DNA of 64,000 nt, from positions 3,696,423-3,760,422 of the forward strand of contig NZ_LN851186.1 of assembly GCF_001243895.1 (NCBI RefSeq), given 5' to 3'. Below the pieces are notes generated by a model. It was not told the origin of the DNA and did no database searches. It saw only the letters and a list, made by a program, of their open reading frames with translations. Within the stretch, counting starts at the first letter, position 1; every line of letters starts with the position of its first letter. This stretch comes from Bacillus testis (GTDB lineage: Bacteria; Bacillota; Bacilli; Bacillales; DSM-1321). The translations under genes were made by a program, and so were the position numbers. Below are positions 1 to 9,222 of this stretch, piece by piece.

Positions 1-285
1 TACTTTAGCTGATAATTCCATCATATCGTCAATAACGCCAATGATGACGATGATGCAAGCACCGATCAAGATAGCCATTGTATGTTCCTGCTCTGGCCGC
101 AGTACTGCAAGGCCGATCAAGAAGGATATAAATATCGCTAAGCCGCCAAGACGCGGCATAATTTTCGTGTGCACTTTCCGTTGATTAGGCTTGTCTGTAG
201 CCCCAATCAAGAAAGCCAGTTTTTTTACCAAGGGTGTAATAATCAGCGATGCGAAGAAACATATTAACAAGGTAAGGTAAACCAT
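1..285 (-). CDS. TagO/WecA-like glycosyl-1-phosphate transferase, 5' part
   Basis: Reading the minus strand from the ATG at 285 gives the N-terminal 95 residues of a membrane enzyme; the rest lies outside the window. Visible are a first hydrophobic segment, the conserved DKPNQRKVHTK and PRLGG motifs, further membrane segments and the acidic VIDDMMELSAK motif. These are typical of the MraY/WecA/TagO family, which transfers a sugar phosphate from a UDP-sugar to undecaprenyl phosphate and starts teichoic acid or secondary wall polysaccharide synthesis. A GAGGAGG box lies 6 bases before the ATG. It is divergent from secA2. Which wall polymer it serves cannot be decided here, but its place next to S-layer genes suggests the SLH-binding polysaccharide. 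Confidence 0.88.
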   Translation of the reverse strand, partial: MVYLTLLICFFASLIITPLVKKLAFLIGATDKPNQRKVHTKIMPRLGGLAIFISFLIGLAVLRPEQEHTMAILIGACIIVIIGVIDDMMELSAKV

Positions 286-693
286 GATGTACCTCCTCAA
301 TTAGTATCATAACCAAATTTTTTTGAAATAAATTGTTAATTGTAACTTATCTTTGCAGAGAATGGGTAATGCCCATCTTTTTAATTCCCGATATCTTCGT
401 AATCAAACATCACTCTAGGATATTTTACTTAATCCTTCAAAAACTTTCAAACTATTTTTGTCTTATTGCTAGAAAAAGGACTTTATACCTTCTATAAATA
501 TATATCCACTTTTATTCCTATAGAAAACCCAATTTCCTTAATATCTGGTACATATTGATGTATAATGCATAAGGTAAATATTTCATTTACTTTATATCTC
601 TACCATATAGTATTCTATTTTATCTTTTGTTAAAATAGAGATTACTAATAAATGAAAGAAAATTCACTTAGAAATAAGGGGCAAACAATACTT
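286..693. other. AT-rich divergent intergenic region
   Basis: This stretch separates the divergent tagO-like and secA2 genes and has no convincing gene. A TATAAT hexamer sits at 561-566 facing secA2, but I see no good -35 at the right distance. The reading frame of secA2 is open from an ATG at 652, so 652-693 could be coding, although I favour a start at 694. Confidence 0.4.
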
Positions 694-3042
694 ATGTTAA
701 CCTTTTTAAAGACTACTCTCACAGATTCCAGCCAGAAAAAGTTAAAAAAATACAAAAAAACCGTCCAAAAAATCAATGCTCTGGAAGCAACCTACCAGGA
801 TATGACGGATGACCAATTAAAAGCCATGACCCAAACGTTCAAGGACCAGCTTGCAAACGGCAAAAAGCTTGATGATGTTATTCCCGATGCTTTTGCCGTT
901 GTACGGGAAGCATCCAAACGTGTTTTGGGCATGCGCCATTTTGACGTCCAATTGATTGGTGGACTTGTCCTCACCGATGGAAACATTGCCGAAATGGCCA
1001 CTGGTGAAGGGAAAACGCTTGTCGCTTCCCTGCCTAGTTATGTACGGGCATTGGAAGGCAAAGGCGTTCATGTCATCACTGTCAACGATTATCTTGCCGG
1101 CCGGGACCGTGAAATCATCGGGCAAATCCATGAATTCCTTGGCCTGACAGTCGGATTGAATCTTCCGCAAATGCAGCCGCATGAAAAACAGCAAGCCTAT
1201 GCAGCTGATATTACGTATGGTGTCGGCACCGAATTCGGTTTCGATTATCTGCGTGACAATATGGTCGTTAACCAAAACGATAAAGTTCAGCGCCCATACC
1301 ATTTCGCCATTATTGATGAAGTCGATAGCGTCTTGATCGACGAAGCCAAAACACCTTTGATTATCGCAGGAAAAACGCAATCAAATTCTGATTTGCATTA
1401 TATTTCTGCCAAGTTGGCCAAGCGCTTTAAGAAAGAAGAACACTATACATTCGATCCGGAAACGAAAGCGACCAGCTTAACGGATAAAGGAATCGAAATG
1501 GTTGAAAGAGCATTTGGCGTCGACAACTTGTATGACCTCGAACACCAAACGCTCTACCATTATGTGATCCAAAGTGTCCGTGCCCATGTCATGTTCCAAC
1601 GGGATGTCGACTATATCGTCAAAGAAGGAAAAATTGAACTTGTCGACGTATTCACCGGCCGGATCATGGATGGCCGCTCCCTAAGTGATGGGTTGCATCA
1701 AGCGATTGAAGCCAAGGAAGGCCTGGTCGTTACAGACGAAAACAAGACACAGGCATCGATCACCATCCAGAACTATTTCCGGATGTATCCTAATCTTTCC
1801 GGCATGACTGGTACGGCCAAAACAGAGGAAAAAGAATTCCTTCAAGTTTATAACATGGATGTCATCCCTATTCCGACAAACCGACCTAAGTTGCGTGTGG
1901 ACCATCCTGATAAGCTATACCGGACGAAAGATGATAAATACAAAGCAATGGTTAAGCAGGTAAAGGAATGCCACGAAAAAGAACAGCCTGTCCTGATCGG
2001 TACAACTTCCATTCTCCAATCGGAAACGGTGGCTGAATATCTGGATAAGGCTAACATCCCTTACAGCCTGTTGAATGCCAAAAGTGTCGAACAGGAAGCT
2101 GCCCTCATTTCCGTAGCAGGGCAAAAAGGCCATGTCACCATCGCCACGAACATGGCAGGACGCGGAACAGACATCCTTCTCGGGGAAGGAGTGGCTGAAA
2201 CAGGCGGATTATTCGTCCTGGGAACGGAAAAACATGAAAGCCGCCGTGTCGACAACCAGCTCCGCGGACGTGCTGGCCGCCAAGGCGATCCCGGCGACAG
2301 CTGCTTCTATTTATCATTGGAAGATGATATGTTCAGCCGTTATGCATACGAAGAACTGGAAAAACTCAGCAAAAAAATCAAAAGCGACGAAGACGGCCTT
2401 GTAACCAATAAGAACATGTACGACTTTATCGACCGGACTCAAAAGATCGTAGAAGGATCCCACTTCTCCATGCGTGAATACAATCTAAAATTGGATGATG
2501 TGATCAACGAACAGCGGAACATCATCTACTCATTGCGCAATCGCATTATCGAAGGCAGAGAGATGACGGAACTTGTCCAACAAATGATTCCGCTTGCCGT
2601 CAAGCATGTCATCGATGACTTATGCCGGGAGGAAATCATTCCGGAAGAATGGCCATTGCACAAACTGCAGTTGGAATTGAACAGCTTAGTAGCCGGCGAG
2701 GAAATCAAATTCCCTGAATCCATCGCCAATAAACAAGATATTGAAGATCTAGTAGAGCCGCATGTAGCCGCTTATTTAGAAAGAGTTGCAGAGCGTACCG
2801 AAGACGAAGGCTTCATTACATCCATGAAGTACGCGATGGTATCTGCGATCGACCAGCAGTGGATCCACCATCTCGAGCAGATGACCCGCCTGAAAGAAGG
2901 CATTGGCCTCCGCTCTTACCAACAGGAAGATCCTATGCGGATATACCAAAACGAAGGCTTTGAATTGTTCCAACTATCCTATAATCAAATCACAAAAAAA
3001 TTGGCCCATGAAATGGCCTATTTGATGCAAATACAACCGTAA
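694..3042 (+). CDS. secA2: SecA2, accessory Sec translocase ATPase
   Basis: Cytosolic motor that pushes a subset of exported proteins, here expected to be the S-layer proteins, through SecYEG using ATP. The protein shows Walker A MATGEGKT near residue 101, the DEVDSVLIDEA Walker B near 208, and TNMAGRGTDI in the second helicase domain. It ends LMQIQP without the Cys-rich zinc-binding tail of housekeeping SecA, as is usual for SecA2 of S-layer bacilli. The frame is also open from an ATG at 652. I prefer 694 because homologues begin with a short helix followed by SQKKLKKYKK, but neither start has an ideal ribosome binding site (AAGGGG lies 12 bases before 694). slaP follows 56 bases downstream, so the two are probably one transcript. 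Confidence 0.93.
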   Translation: MLTFLKTTLTDSSQKKLKKYKKTVQKINALEATYQDMTDDQLKAMTQTFKDQLANGKKLDDVIPDAFAVVREASKRVLGMRHFDVQLIGGLVLTDGNIAEMATGEGKTLVASLPSYVRALEGKGVHVITVNDYLAGRDREIIGQIHEFLGLTVGLNLPQMQPHEKQQAYAADITYGVGTEFGFDYLRDNMVVNQNDKVQRPYHFAIIDEVDSVLIDEAKTPLIIAGKTQSNSDLHYISAKLAKRFKKEEHYTFDPETKATSLTDKGIEMVERAFGVDNLYDLEHQTLYHYVIQSVRAHVMFQRDVDYIVKEGKIELVDVFTGRIMDGRSLSDGLHQAIEAKEGLVVTDENKTQASITIQNYFRMYPNLSGMTGTAKTEEKEFLQVYNMDVIPIPTNRPKLRVDHPDKLYRTKDDKYKAMVKQVKECHEKEQPVLIGTTSILQSETVAEYLDKANIPYSLLNAKSVEQEAALISVAGQKGHVTIATNMAGRGTDILLGEGVAETGGLFVLGTEKHESRRVDNQLRGRAGRQGDPGDSCFYLSLEDDMFSRYAYEELEKLSKKIKSDEDGLVTNKNMYDFIDRTQKIVEGSHFSMREYNLKLDDVINEQRNIIYSLRNRIIEGREMTELVQQMIPLAVKHVIDDLCREEIIPEEWPLHKLQLELNSLVAGEEIKFPESIANKQDIEDLVEPHVAAYLERVAERTEDEGFITSMKYAMVSAIDQQWIHHLEQMTRLKEGIGLRSYQQEDPMRIYQNEGFELFQLSYNQITKKLAHEMAYLMQIQP

Positions 3043-3098
3043 AGAGCTTGCAGCTTTTACAGACAATCCAACAACCATTCCATTAAGGAGGAACACAG

Positions 3099-3995
3099 AT
3101 GCTTTCCTTTTTCCGTAAAAACAATACGAAGGTACAAAAAGAAGGTAAAGAAAGTACCATTTCAGCTTCAGACATGTTAAACGAAAGTGAAGAGACAGTA
3201 AGTGCAGATACCGATATCGATACAGAGCTATCCCTTCACCCATCATGGGATTTATCTGAAGAACAAGGCTATGTATACCGCTTTTTAAACAATGAATTAA
3301 GCCCGTTAAAACCCAACCAAATCTCTTTGGCTCCCATTGAATTGCATCGAGATGACAACGGTGATCTGATCGCTATTGCTTTCGTCCGCAACTCGTTGGA
3401 AAAGGCCATTACATTTGAAGAAGTCACTTTGCTTCTTTTAGACGGTGAGCATCAGCCCATCGCGCGTCAAGCATTCAATCTTGCTGAATTGGGAGAACTT
3501 CCAGGCAAAAGCAGCCGCCCATGGCAGTTTATCTTTCCGCATCCAATCATCATGAAGGACCAGTATTCAACCACTGACTGGTCCATCGCTTTTGAAATTA
3601 AGCCAAAGCATGCGTTGGACTTGGCGGAATCTTGGAACAGCAGTTTAAGTACGGAAGATAAAGAAAAACTCCGCGAACTTGTAGATAGCCTGACACCGCC
3701 TAAAGTGGGCGAAGTCAACTTCATGGGTATGCAAGCATTCAAACGCGAGAATGGCGATTTGCATGTGACCGTCCTGATCCGCAACGGCAGCCCGAAAAAC
3801 ATTACCATCCAACAGCTGCCTTTGCAGGTGACGGATGCATCAGGTGAAATAGTCGCAAAAGGGGGCTTCCAGCTTGATGACTTGGAAGTAAAAGCAAACA
3901 CAACAAAACCGTGGACATTTATCTTCCCGGCAAGCATCCTTTTGAAACCAGAAATGGATCTCAGCACGTGGAGAGTAGCCGCTGTACAAGAATAA
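3099..3995 (+). CDS. slaP: SlaP, accessory Sec S-layer assembly protein
   Basis: Soluble protein of 298 residues without signal peptide or membrane segment, preceded by AAGGAGG. It has two related domains. One runs over about residues 50-150, with PWQFIFP near its end; the second over about 185-295, with PWTFIFP at the matching place. This duplicated layout is that of the accessory Sec system S-layer assembly protein family. In B. anthracis SlaP works with SecA2 to secrete Sap and EA1. The acidic, low-complexity N-terminus (residues 10-45) is probably disordered. Location right after secA2 and near many SLH genes fits this role. A terminator follows at once. Confidence 0.9.
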   Translation: MLSFFRKNNTKVQKEGKESTISASDMLNESEETVSADTDIDTELSLHPSWDLSEEQGYVYRFLNNELSPLKPNQISLAPIELHRDDNGDLIAIAFVRNSLEKAITFEEVTLLLLDGEHQPIARQAFNLAELGELPGKSSRPWQFIFPHPIIMKDQYSTTDWSIAFEIKPKHALDLAESWNSSLSTEDKEKLRELVDSLTPPKVGEVNFMGMQAFKRENGDLHVTVLIRNGSPKNITIQQLPLQVTDASGEIVAKGGFQLDDLEVKANTTKPWTFIFPASILLKPEMDLSTWRVAAVQE

Positions 3996-4011
3996 TAAAT
4001 AGTATCCAACT

Positions 4012-4045
4012 AAAAAGTCCTTCTGTTTTCCAGAAGGGCTTTTTG
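4012..4045 (+). terminator. Terminator after secA2-slaP
   Basis: Stem AAGTCCTTCTG / CAGAAGGGCTT with a TTTTC loop and a TTTTT tail, 16 bases after the slaP stop codon. Confidence 0.85.
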
Positions 4046-4201
4046 TAACGTCTTTCTTATTATAACTTTTGAGTACGATGGCGAAACTTTATGGTAAAAT
4101 ACCTTACTACACACTTAAAACAAAATCTTCTAACTAGTCAGGGCAATCCCTAGTGATTTCCCGGGCGCTGTTCTATAATATCCATAAGGAGGAGAACAAC
4201 T

Positions 4202-4963
4202 TTGTTACATGACATACTAGCAAATTATGCATCTTTATTAGATTTGCATATGTGGATAGAAGAATTATCAAAGCCTAGCAGCTGGGGGCTTGTCGCATCT
4301 TTAGCTGTCCTGGAAATATTATTATCGGCAGATAATGCCTTGGTTCTCTCTGCATTCGTTCAACGTTTGCCAAAGCATCAACAAAAGAAAGCACTTGTAT
4401 ATGGATTATGGGGAGCCTATCTATTCCGTTTCATCTTAATCGGATTAGGGACATACTTGATCCACCTATGGTTCATTAAACTACTCGGCTCCCTTTATCT
4501 TTTATGGCTGTCCATCAACTTCTTCCGCCAGAAATTCTTTTCAAAGGAACCAGAAGACGATGCACCTAAATCAGCCGAGGTTAAAGGAGTCTTAGTCCGT
4601 GTATTCGGCCTCTTCTGGGCAACCATCATTTCAATTGAATTAATGGACTTAAGTTTCTCGGTGGACAGCATCCTCGCTTCACTCGCCGTGTCCGATGAAG
4701 TATGGCTTGTTATGCTGGGAGGAATGCTCGGTATCCTTGTTATGAGGGGAATTGCCACCGTATTTATCACGTTAATGCAAAAAGTGCCTGAACTTGAAAC
4801 GACTGCCTATATCCTAATCGCCTTCATCGCCGTGAAGATGGGAATCACATTAATTGATATCGAAATCCCGAACAGCATCTTCTTCACAGTCATGATCGCC
4901 GCATTCGCAATCACATTCATCGTGCACTATATAAAAGAAAACAAACGGAGACGGCACGCTTAA
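4202..4963 (+). CDS. TerC-family membrane protein (MeeY/MeeF-like metal exporter)
   Basis: Integral membrane protein of 253 residues with about seven hydrophobic segments. The TerC signature is clear: LLSADNALVLSAF in the first conserved helix and DLSFSVDSILAS in the second, whose Asp residues are thought to bind the metal. It resembles B. subtilis YkoY/YceF (MeeY/MeeF), which export manganese and metallate secreted enzymes. TTG start at 4202 is supported by AAGGAGG nine bases upstream. I looked for the yybP-ykoY manganese riboswitch that precedes ykoY in B. subtilis and did not find it in the 155-base leader. A TerC gene beside secA2/slaP suggests metal supply to exported surface proteins; that link is inference. 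Confidence 0.85.
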   Translation: MLHDILANYASLLDLHMWIEELSKPSSWGLVASLAVLEILLSADNALVLSAFVQRLPKHQQKKALVYGLWGAYLFRFILIGLGTYLIHLWFIKLLGSLYLLWLSINFFRQKFFSKEPEDDAPKSAEVKGVLVRVFGLFWATIISIELMDLSFSVDSILASLAVSDEVWLVMLGGMLGILVMRGIATVFITLMQKVPELETTAYILIAFIAVKMGITLIDIEIPNSIFFTVMIAAFAITFIVHYIKENKRRRHA

Positions 4964-4983
4964 CTCCGTACAAACTAAAGTAA

Positions 4984-5019
4984 AGGAAAGAGGCTGCCCC
5001 TATCGGCAGCCTCTTTCCT
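4984..5019. terminator. Bidirectional terminator between convergent genes
   Basis: Perfect 15-bp stem (AGGAAAGAGGCTGCC and its complement) with a 6-base loop, between the stop codons of the TerC gene (plus) and the glycosidase gene (minus). Confidence 0.85.
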
Positions 5020-5025
5020 ATTCAC

Positions 5026-7230
5026 TTATTTATAATTGGCAGTCAGTGCATCAAGATACACGACGCCATTTGTTTTGTTAGTGGCATTGCCTTCTGCGAT
5101 ATAAATGCTTTGGATGGAAATCGGATAGCTGATGCCTTTAGGCAGGATGGCTGTCGTCTGTTTCCATGCACTCTTCCAGTTCAGCATATGCTCTTTGGTG
5201 AAGTCGATGGTATACTCTTTCCCTTTGCTGTCTTTCACTTTGCCGCGAAGCCAGTGGTTTTTCGCATCTCCCCATACCCATAATGACAGGGATGACGGAT
5301 TGCCCGGGACAGTCAGTTTTTTGACGGGGCTCATATAACTTGCGGATACATTAGCCTTATATTTCCGGAAATCATATTGAATGCCGATATACCCTTTCCC
5401 CTCTTTTCGGATAGAGCTATTATTGCCGATTAAGGATGTGGCAGCGCGGGTGCTCGATGCTTTCCACTCTTTCACATTGTCCAATGAGCTGACTACGGCA
5501 GGCTTGTTGCTGACGGTAACCGGAATGCTCAATTTCTTGCCATTGATGTCGGCAATGATACTGCCTGTGGCATCTGTTGCAGAAGCGGTGAATGTGCCGT
5601 CCGCTTGAATCGTTCCGATGTTTCCAGTCACGCTCCAAGTGAGGGCTGACGGACTGTACTGCATCGCTTTTCCGTTCTTGCCATAGGCGGTCACGGACAT
5701 TTTTTGCGTCTTGCCGTTTGCAATTTGTAAAGAAGCTACATTCGCCGACATGTTTGCCGGTTGCGCTTCTACACTGATCGGCTTTTTCACCACTGCTTTG
5801 CCGCTTGTAATAACAACATATCCAGAGCCGGAACGTTCGGCAATAAATGTATTCCCTTCCATACGGCCGATATTTCCTTCTACTGAATACTCCGGTTTAA
5901 TGAAAGATGCTTGGGTGAGATTGTTATAGGCATCAAGGGCCGACGTGACCGTAAAACTTGTTGAAGAACCAGCCAGCAGGTTGCTCTCTCCATTCTGGGC
6001 AACGGTGATCTTCACCGGTTCGCTATAAGGCGCGGATGAGATGACTTCCAGTGTGTTGGAGATTCTTCGCTGGCTGCCGTCCGCCGGCCAGTTCACAAGT
6101 GATGCATACCGGTCGCCCGGGATTCGAGCAGCCATGGTGGTTGAACCGCCGCCATCCATATTGATTGCCTGGTATGCCCCCTTGCTCACCAGATAATTGG
6201 CGAATTCTTGCATGGTCATGCCTTCACTCTTGCCTTTCTTTTTGGAATCGACCGTCACCATGAAGACTTTCTTGCCGGTTTTGTCGATGGCAATCGCCGT
6301 TCTGGACGTGCGCTGCAACGCTTTTCCGGAATTGTAAGCAATCGTCATATTGGCTTTTCCGTTCTGGACCAAAAGCGGGCCGTTAGCCAAGATGAACTTG
6401 GCATCCTTCCATTGCTGGTCGATATCCACCGTGACGGAAATCGAATCGCCGACTTTCATATTTTTCAGCGCGTCGGCTTTTGTGCCGGAAGCGGAGAGGA
6501 CAAAGCCGTCTTTCGGTATTTTGGCAGAACTCTTTGTGCCATAAGAGCGGATTGCCGAAATTTTCCCTGTTACCGTTTCCCCGAAGGAAGCCTCTTTATC
6601 GATTTTTTTATTTAACCCTGTCACTACGATTTCATGACCGTAAGGATTCGTTTTTGTATAGTCTTCTTTGTAGCTGCTTGTATAAAGGTTGAGCGCATGA
6701 TCTTCACGGATATTATTGAAGCTGTCCACCTTCATACTTTGATTATTGTATGAGGCGCTGATGGTGATATTGAACCGCCCGATTTTGGCTGTATTGTCTT
6801 TCATTACGCCGAATGCGGCCGGTACGCTCATAAATGAATTGGAAGGCTCGAAATCGCGCCCCAAATTCACAATCTTATGATCGACTGCCAATAAATAAGC
6901 CGGAATCCCGCTCGTTACATGGTAAATGGAAGCATTGACCGCCCCCACTACGTGATGGTTTTCTCTTGTATGTAACTTAGATAATGCCGTGACGGTGTTC
7001 TTTTGCTCAAGCACCGGTGACATTCCGATTTCGACAGATGTGTAAGGATCATTCATATTCAGCTGAAGCATATTAATGAACTGATTCTTTTTGGCCACAA
7101 CGCTTTGATTGGAATCCCACTGGACACCAGGTGTGAGTGTCACTGTTTTCGCTAATCCATTTGTTCCCCCGACGGCGAAATATGCACTGAAGCATATAAT
7201 CGCACTAGCTGCCATTTTTGAAAATTTCAA
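5026..7230 (-). CDS. Secreted phosphodiester glycosidase (NAGPA domain) protein
   Basis: Exported protein of 734 residues with a signal peptide (MKFSKMAASAIICFSAYFAV, cleavage near NGLAKT). Residues about 80-395 form a phosphodiester glycosidase / NAGPA domain: NASIYHVTSG, ILANGPLLV, SRTAIAIDK and the signature NMDGGGSTTM are all present. Two Ig-like (Big_2-type) stretches follow at about 400-570. The last 150 residues look like a sugar-binding jelly-roll (LSLWVWGDAKNHWLRGKVKD). Related domains split sugar-1-phosphodiesters, so a wall polymer substrate is likely, but the actual substrate is unknown. It stands alone on the minus strand between the TerC gene and the patA/patB pairs, consistent with wall polysaccharide remodelling. 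Confidence 0.8.
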   Translation of the reverse strand: MKFSKMAASAIICFSAYFAVGGTNGLAKTVTLTPGVQWDSNQSVVAKKNQFINMLQLNMNDPYTSVEIGMSPVLEQKNTVTALSKLHTRENHHVVGAVNASIYHVTSGIPAYLLAVDHKIVNLGRDFEPSNSFMSVPAAFGVMKDNTAKIGRFNITISASYNNQSMKVDSFNNIREDHALNLYTSSYKEDYTKTNPYGHEIVVTGLNKKIDKEASFGETVTGKISAIRSYGTKSSAKIPKDGFVLSASGTKADALKNMKVGDSISVTVDIDQQWKDAKFILANGPLLVQNGKANMTIAYNSGKALQRTSRTAIAIDKTGKKVFMVTVDSKKKGKSEGMTMQEFANYLVSKGAYQAINMDGGGSTTMAARIPGDRYASLVNWPADGSQRRISNTLEVISSAPYSEPVKITVAQNGESNLLAGSSTSFTVTSALDAYNNLTQASFIKPEYSVEGNIGRMEGNTFIAERSGSGYVVITSGKAVVKKPISVEAQPANMSANVASLQIANGKTQKMSVTAYGKNGKAMQYSPSALTWSVTGNIGTIQADGTFTASATDATGSIIADINGKKLSIPVTVSNKPAVVSSLDNVKEWKASSTRAATSLIGNNSSIRKEGKGYIGIQYDFRKYKANVSASYMSPVKKLTVPGNPSSLSLWVWGDAKNHWLRGKVKDSKGKEYTIDFTKEHMLNWKSAWKQTTAILPKGISYPISIQSIYIAEGNATNKTNGVVYLDALTANYK

Positions 7231-7776
7231 TTCCCAACAACCCTTCTAATTGATTTAGTACATCTATCATACTACTGGAATAAAATAGGCGTGCCAACCC
7301 TAATAAACAATAACATTAGGACTATTTCGAAAATGAGTCTTACTGCGGATGATTATTTCACTATTTTCCAAGATTGAAAGACTATAAACCCACTCATTGT
7401 TTGATTCTTCCTCAAAAAAGGCTGATCGACACACAAAAAAGATATCTGCTCAGCAGCAGATATCTTTTTTGCCTTCGACCAACCTTTGACCTGCGTTTAT
7501 GGTATTACAAAACGGAAATGGTGTTACACTAATCATTTTATCATATAGCGTCCGTATTACAAGATAAATATGAAAATATTTCTTTTGTTGGGTAATTTAT
7601 CTTTTTATTCCTTAAATTATTTAATTCTCTCGTTTACTTCCCTTTTTATCTCTAACTTAGTACAACTTGGTAAATGCATGAAACCGGCAGAAATCACTCT
7701 TGATTAATAGTATGATAATAGCGGTTTACACACTTTACATAGCTATTCTTTAAAATCATCTTAAGGAGAAAGTGCC
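7231..7776. other. Divergent intergenic region, no gene
   Basis: A 546-base AT-rich stretch between the divergent glycosidase and patA genes. No gene was found in it. It contains one strong hairpin at 7435-7470, listed separately. Confidence 0.5.
7435..7470. terminator. Orphan bidirectional terminator-like hairpin
   Basis: Perfect 16-bp stem (AAAAAAGATATCTGCT and its complement) around a CAGC loop; A6 and T6 runs make it a terminator in both directions. It lies between divergent genes, so no annotated transcript needs it. Confidence 0.6.
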
Positions 7777-9213
7777 GTGCTTTATAATTCATATGAATTT
7801 ATTTTTATGTTCTTGCCGATTGTCTTTATTCTTTACTTCGCGCTGAACAAAATCAGTTTCGCGCTGTCCAAGCTCTGGCTTTTTTTGGCCTCGCTGTTTT
7901 TCTACAGTTGGTGGAATCCAAGCTATCTTCCTTTAATTCTGATTTCACTGCTGTTTAACTTTTTTGTCGGAACCTACCTCGGCAAAGAAAGCAGGAAATT
8001 AAGAAAGACTGTTCTCACACTTGGGATTATATGCAACTTAGGGATGCTCGGTTTCTATAAATATTTCGATTTCTTCATCAGCAATATTAATAGTCTCTTT
8101 TCTACCAATCTTACACTGATGAATCTGCTGCTCCCTTTAGCTATTTCTTTCTATACATTCCAACAGATCGGCTATCTGGTCGATTCCTATCGATTGGAGA
8201 CTAAGAAATATAATTTCCTGAATTACGGCCTGTTTGTCACCTTCTTTCCACAGCTGATCGCTGGTCCGATCGTCCATCATAGCGCGGTCATGGGCCAATT
8301 CCAGGATCCGAAGAAGCGCCGGATTCATTATTCCAATATTTCAATGGGACTGTTCGTCTTCGCGCTCGGAATGTTCAAGAAAGTCTGCATTGCCGATACG
8401 TTTGCCGTCTGGGCCAACGATGGGTTTTCCATGGCGGAGTCTCTGACTTTCATTGATTCCTGGATCACATCGCTGTCTTATTCCATGCAGCTGTATTTTG
8501 ATTTCAGCGGTTATTCCGATATGGCAATCGGAATCGGCCTGCTATTCAATATCTCGCTGCCACAGAATTTCAATTCGCCTTACAAAGCGACAAGCATCCA
8601 GGATTTCTGGCGCAGATGGCATATGACACTATCCAATTTCCTGACAACCTATATTTACTTTCCGCTTGGGGGCAACCGAAAAGGGGCTGTACGCACATAT
8701 ATCAATATCATGATCGTATTCCTGGCGAGCGGATTTTGGCACGGAGCCGGATGGACGTTCATCATTTGGGGCTTGCTCCACGGGGCGGCCAGTGTCGTCA
8801 ATCGCCTTTGGAGCCGGGCAGGCTTTAAGCTGAATAAATTTGTCGCCTGGTTTATCACCTTCCAATTCGTCAATGCCGCTTGGGTGTTCTTCAGAGCACC
8901 GGATTTCAAAGTGGCGTTAGACGTCCTGAAGGGGATGGCAGGCCTGCACGGCTTTGCAATTCCCCAACAGATCGCCGATTTTTGGAACGGCCTGAACCTG
9001 CCAGTTTACGCGCATACGTTGACGGATGATTTCCTGAACACCTTCGTGCTGTTGGCTGGCGCCATGCTGATCGCCTTCCTTGCCAAGAACTCGATTGAGA
9101 TGCGCGACCGTTTCAAGCCGAGCTGGATGACGGCGGTTTTCTGCACCGGCCTGCTTGTTTACTCGATTTTTCAGCTGCAAAAAGTTTCGGAATTTCTTTA
9201 CTTTAATTTTTAG
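7777..9213 (+). CDS. patA: MBOAT acyltransferase, PatA-like (copy 1)
   Basis: Polytopic membrane O-acyltransferase of 478 residues in the MBOAT (AlgI/DltB/PatA) family. It has about ten hydrophobic segments, the QLYFDFSGYSDMAIG motif, NFNSPYKATSIQDFWRRWH, and the catalytic-His region FWHGAGWTFIIWGLLHG. PatA proteins carry acetyl groups across the membrane and hand them to PatB, which acetylates secondary wall polysaccharide; in B. anthracis this affects S-layer placement. GTG start at 7777 follows AAGGAG by 8 bases. patB begins 9 bases after the stop, so the two are one operon. A second, closely similar patA lies at 10439. Confidence 0.88.
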   Translation: MLYNSYEFIFMFLPIVFILYFALNKISFALSKLWLFLASLFFYSWWNPSYLPLILISLLFNFFVGTYLGKESRKLRKTVLTLGIICNLGMLGFYKYFDFFISNINSLFSTNLTLMNLLLPLAISFYTFQQIGYLVDSYRLETKKYNFLNYGLFVTFFPQLIAGPIVHHSAVMGQFQDPKKRRIHYSNISMGLFVFALGMFKKVCIADTFAVWANDGFSMAESLTFIDSWITSLSYSMQLYFDFSGYSDMAIGIGLLFNISLPQNFNSPYKATSIQDFWRRWHMTLSNFLTTYIYFPLGGNRKGAVRTYINIMIVFLASGFWHGAGWTFIIWGLLHGAASVVNRLWSRAGFKLNKFVAWFITFQFVNAAWVFFRAPDFKVALDVLKGMAGLHGFAIPQQIADFWNGLNLPVYAHTLTDDFLNTFVLLAGAMLIAFLAKNSIEMRDRFKPSWMTAVFCTGLLVYSIFQLQKVSEFLYFNF

Positions 9214-9222
9214 GGTGAAAAT

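Noticed and set aside
817..1380. 187-codon minus-strand frame inside secA2
   Set aside because: Shadow of the SecA2 coding sequence, no initiation signal or protein features.
3467..4009. 180-codon minus-strand frame over slaP
   Set aside because: Shadow frame: slaP has the ribosome binding site and family match.
4046..4201. Possible yybP-ykoY riboswitch before the TerC gene
   Set aside because: The conserved GGGGAGUAG-type start and paired loops of the aptamer could not be found.
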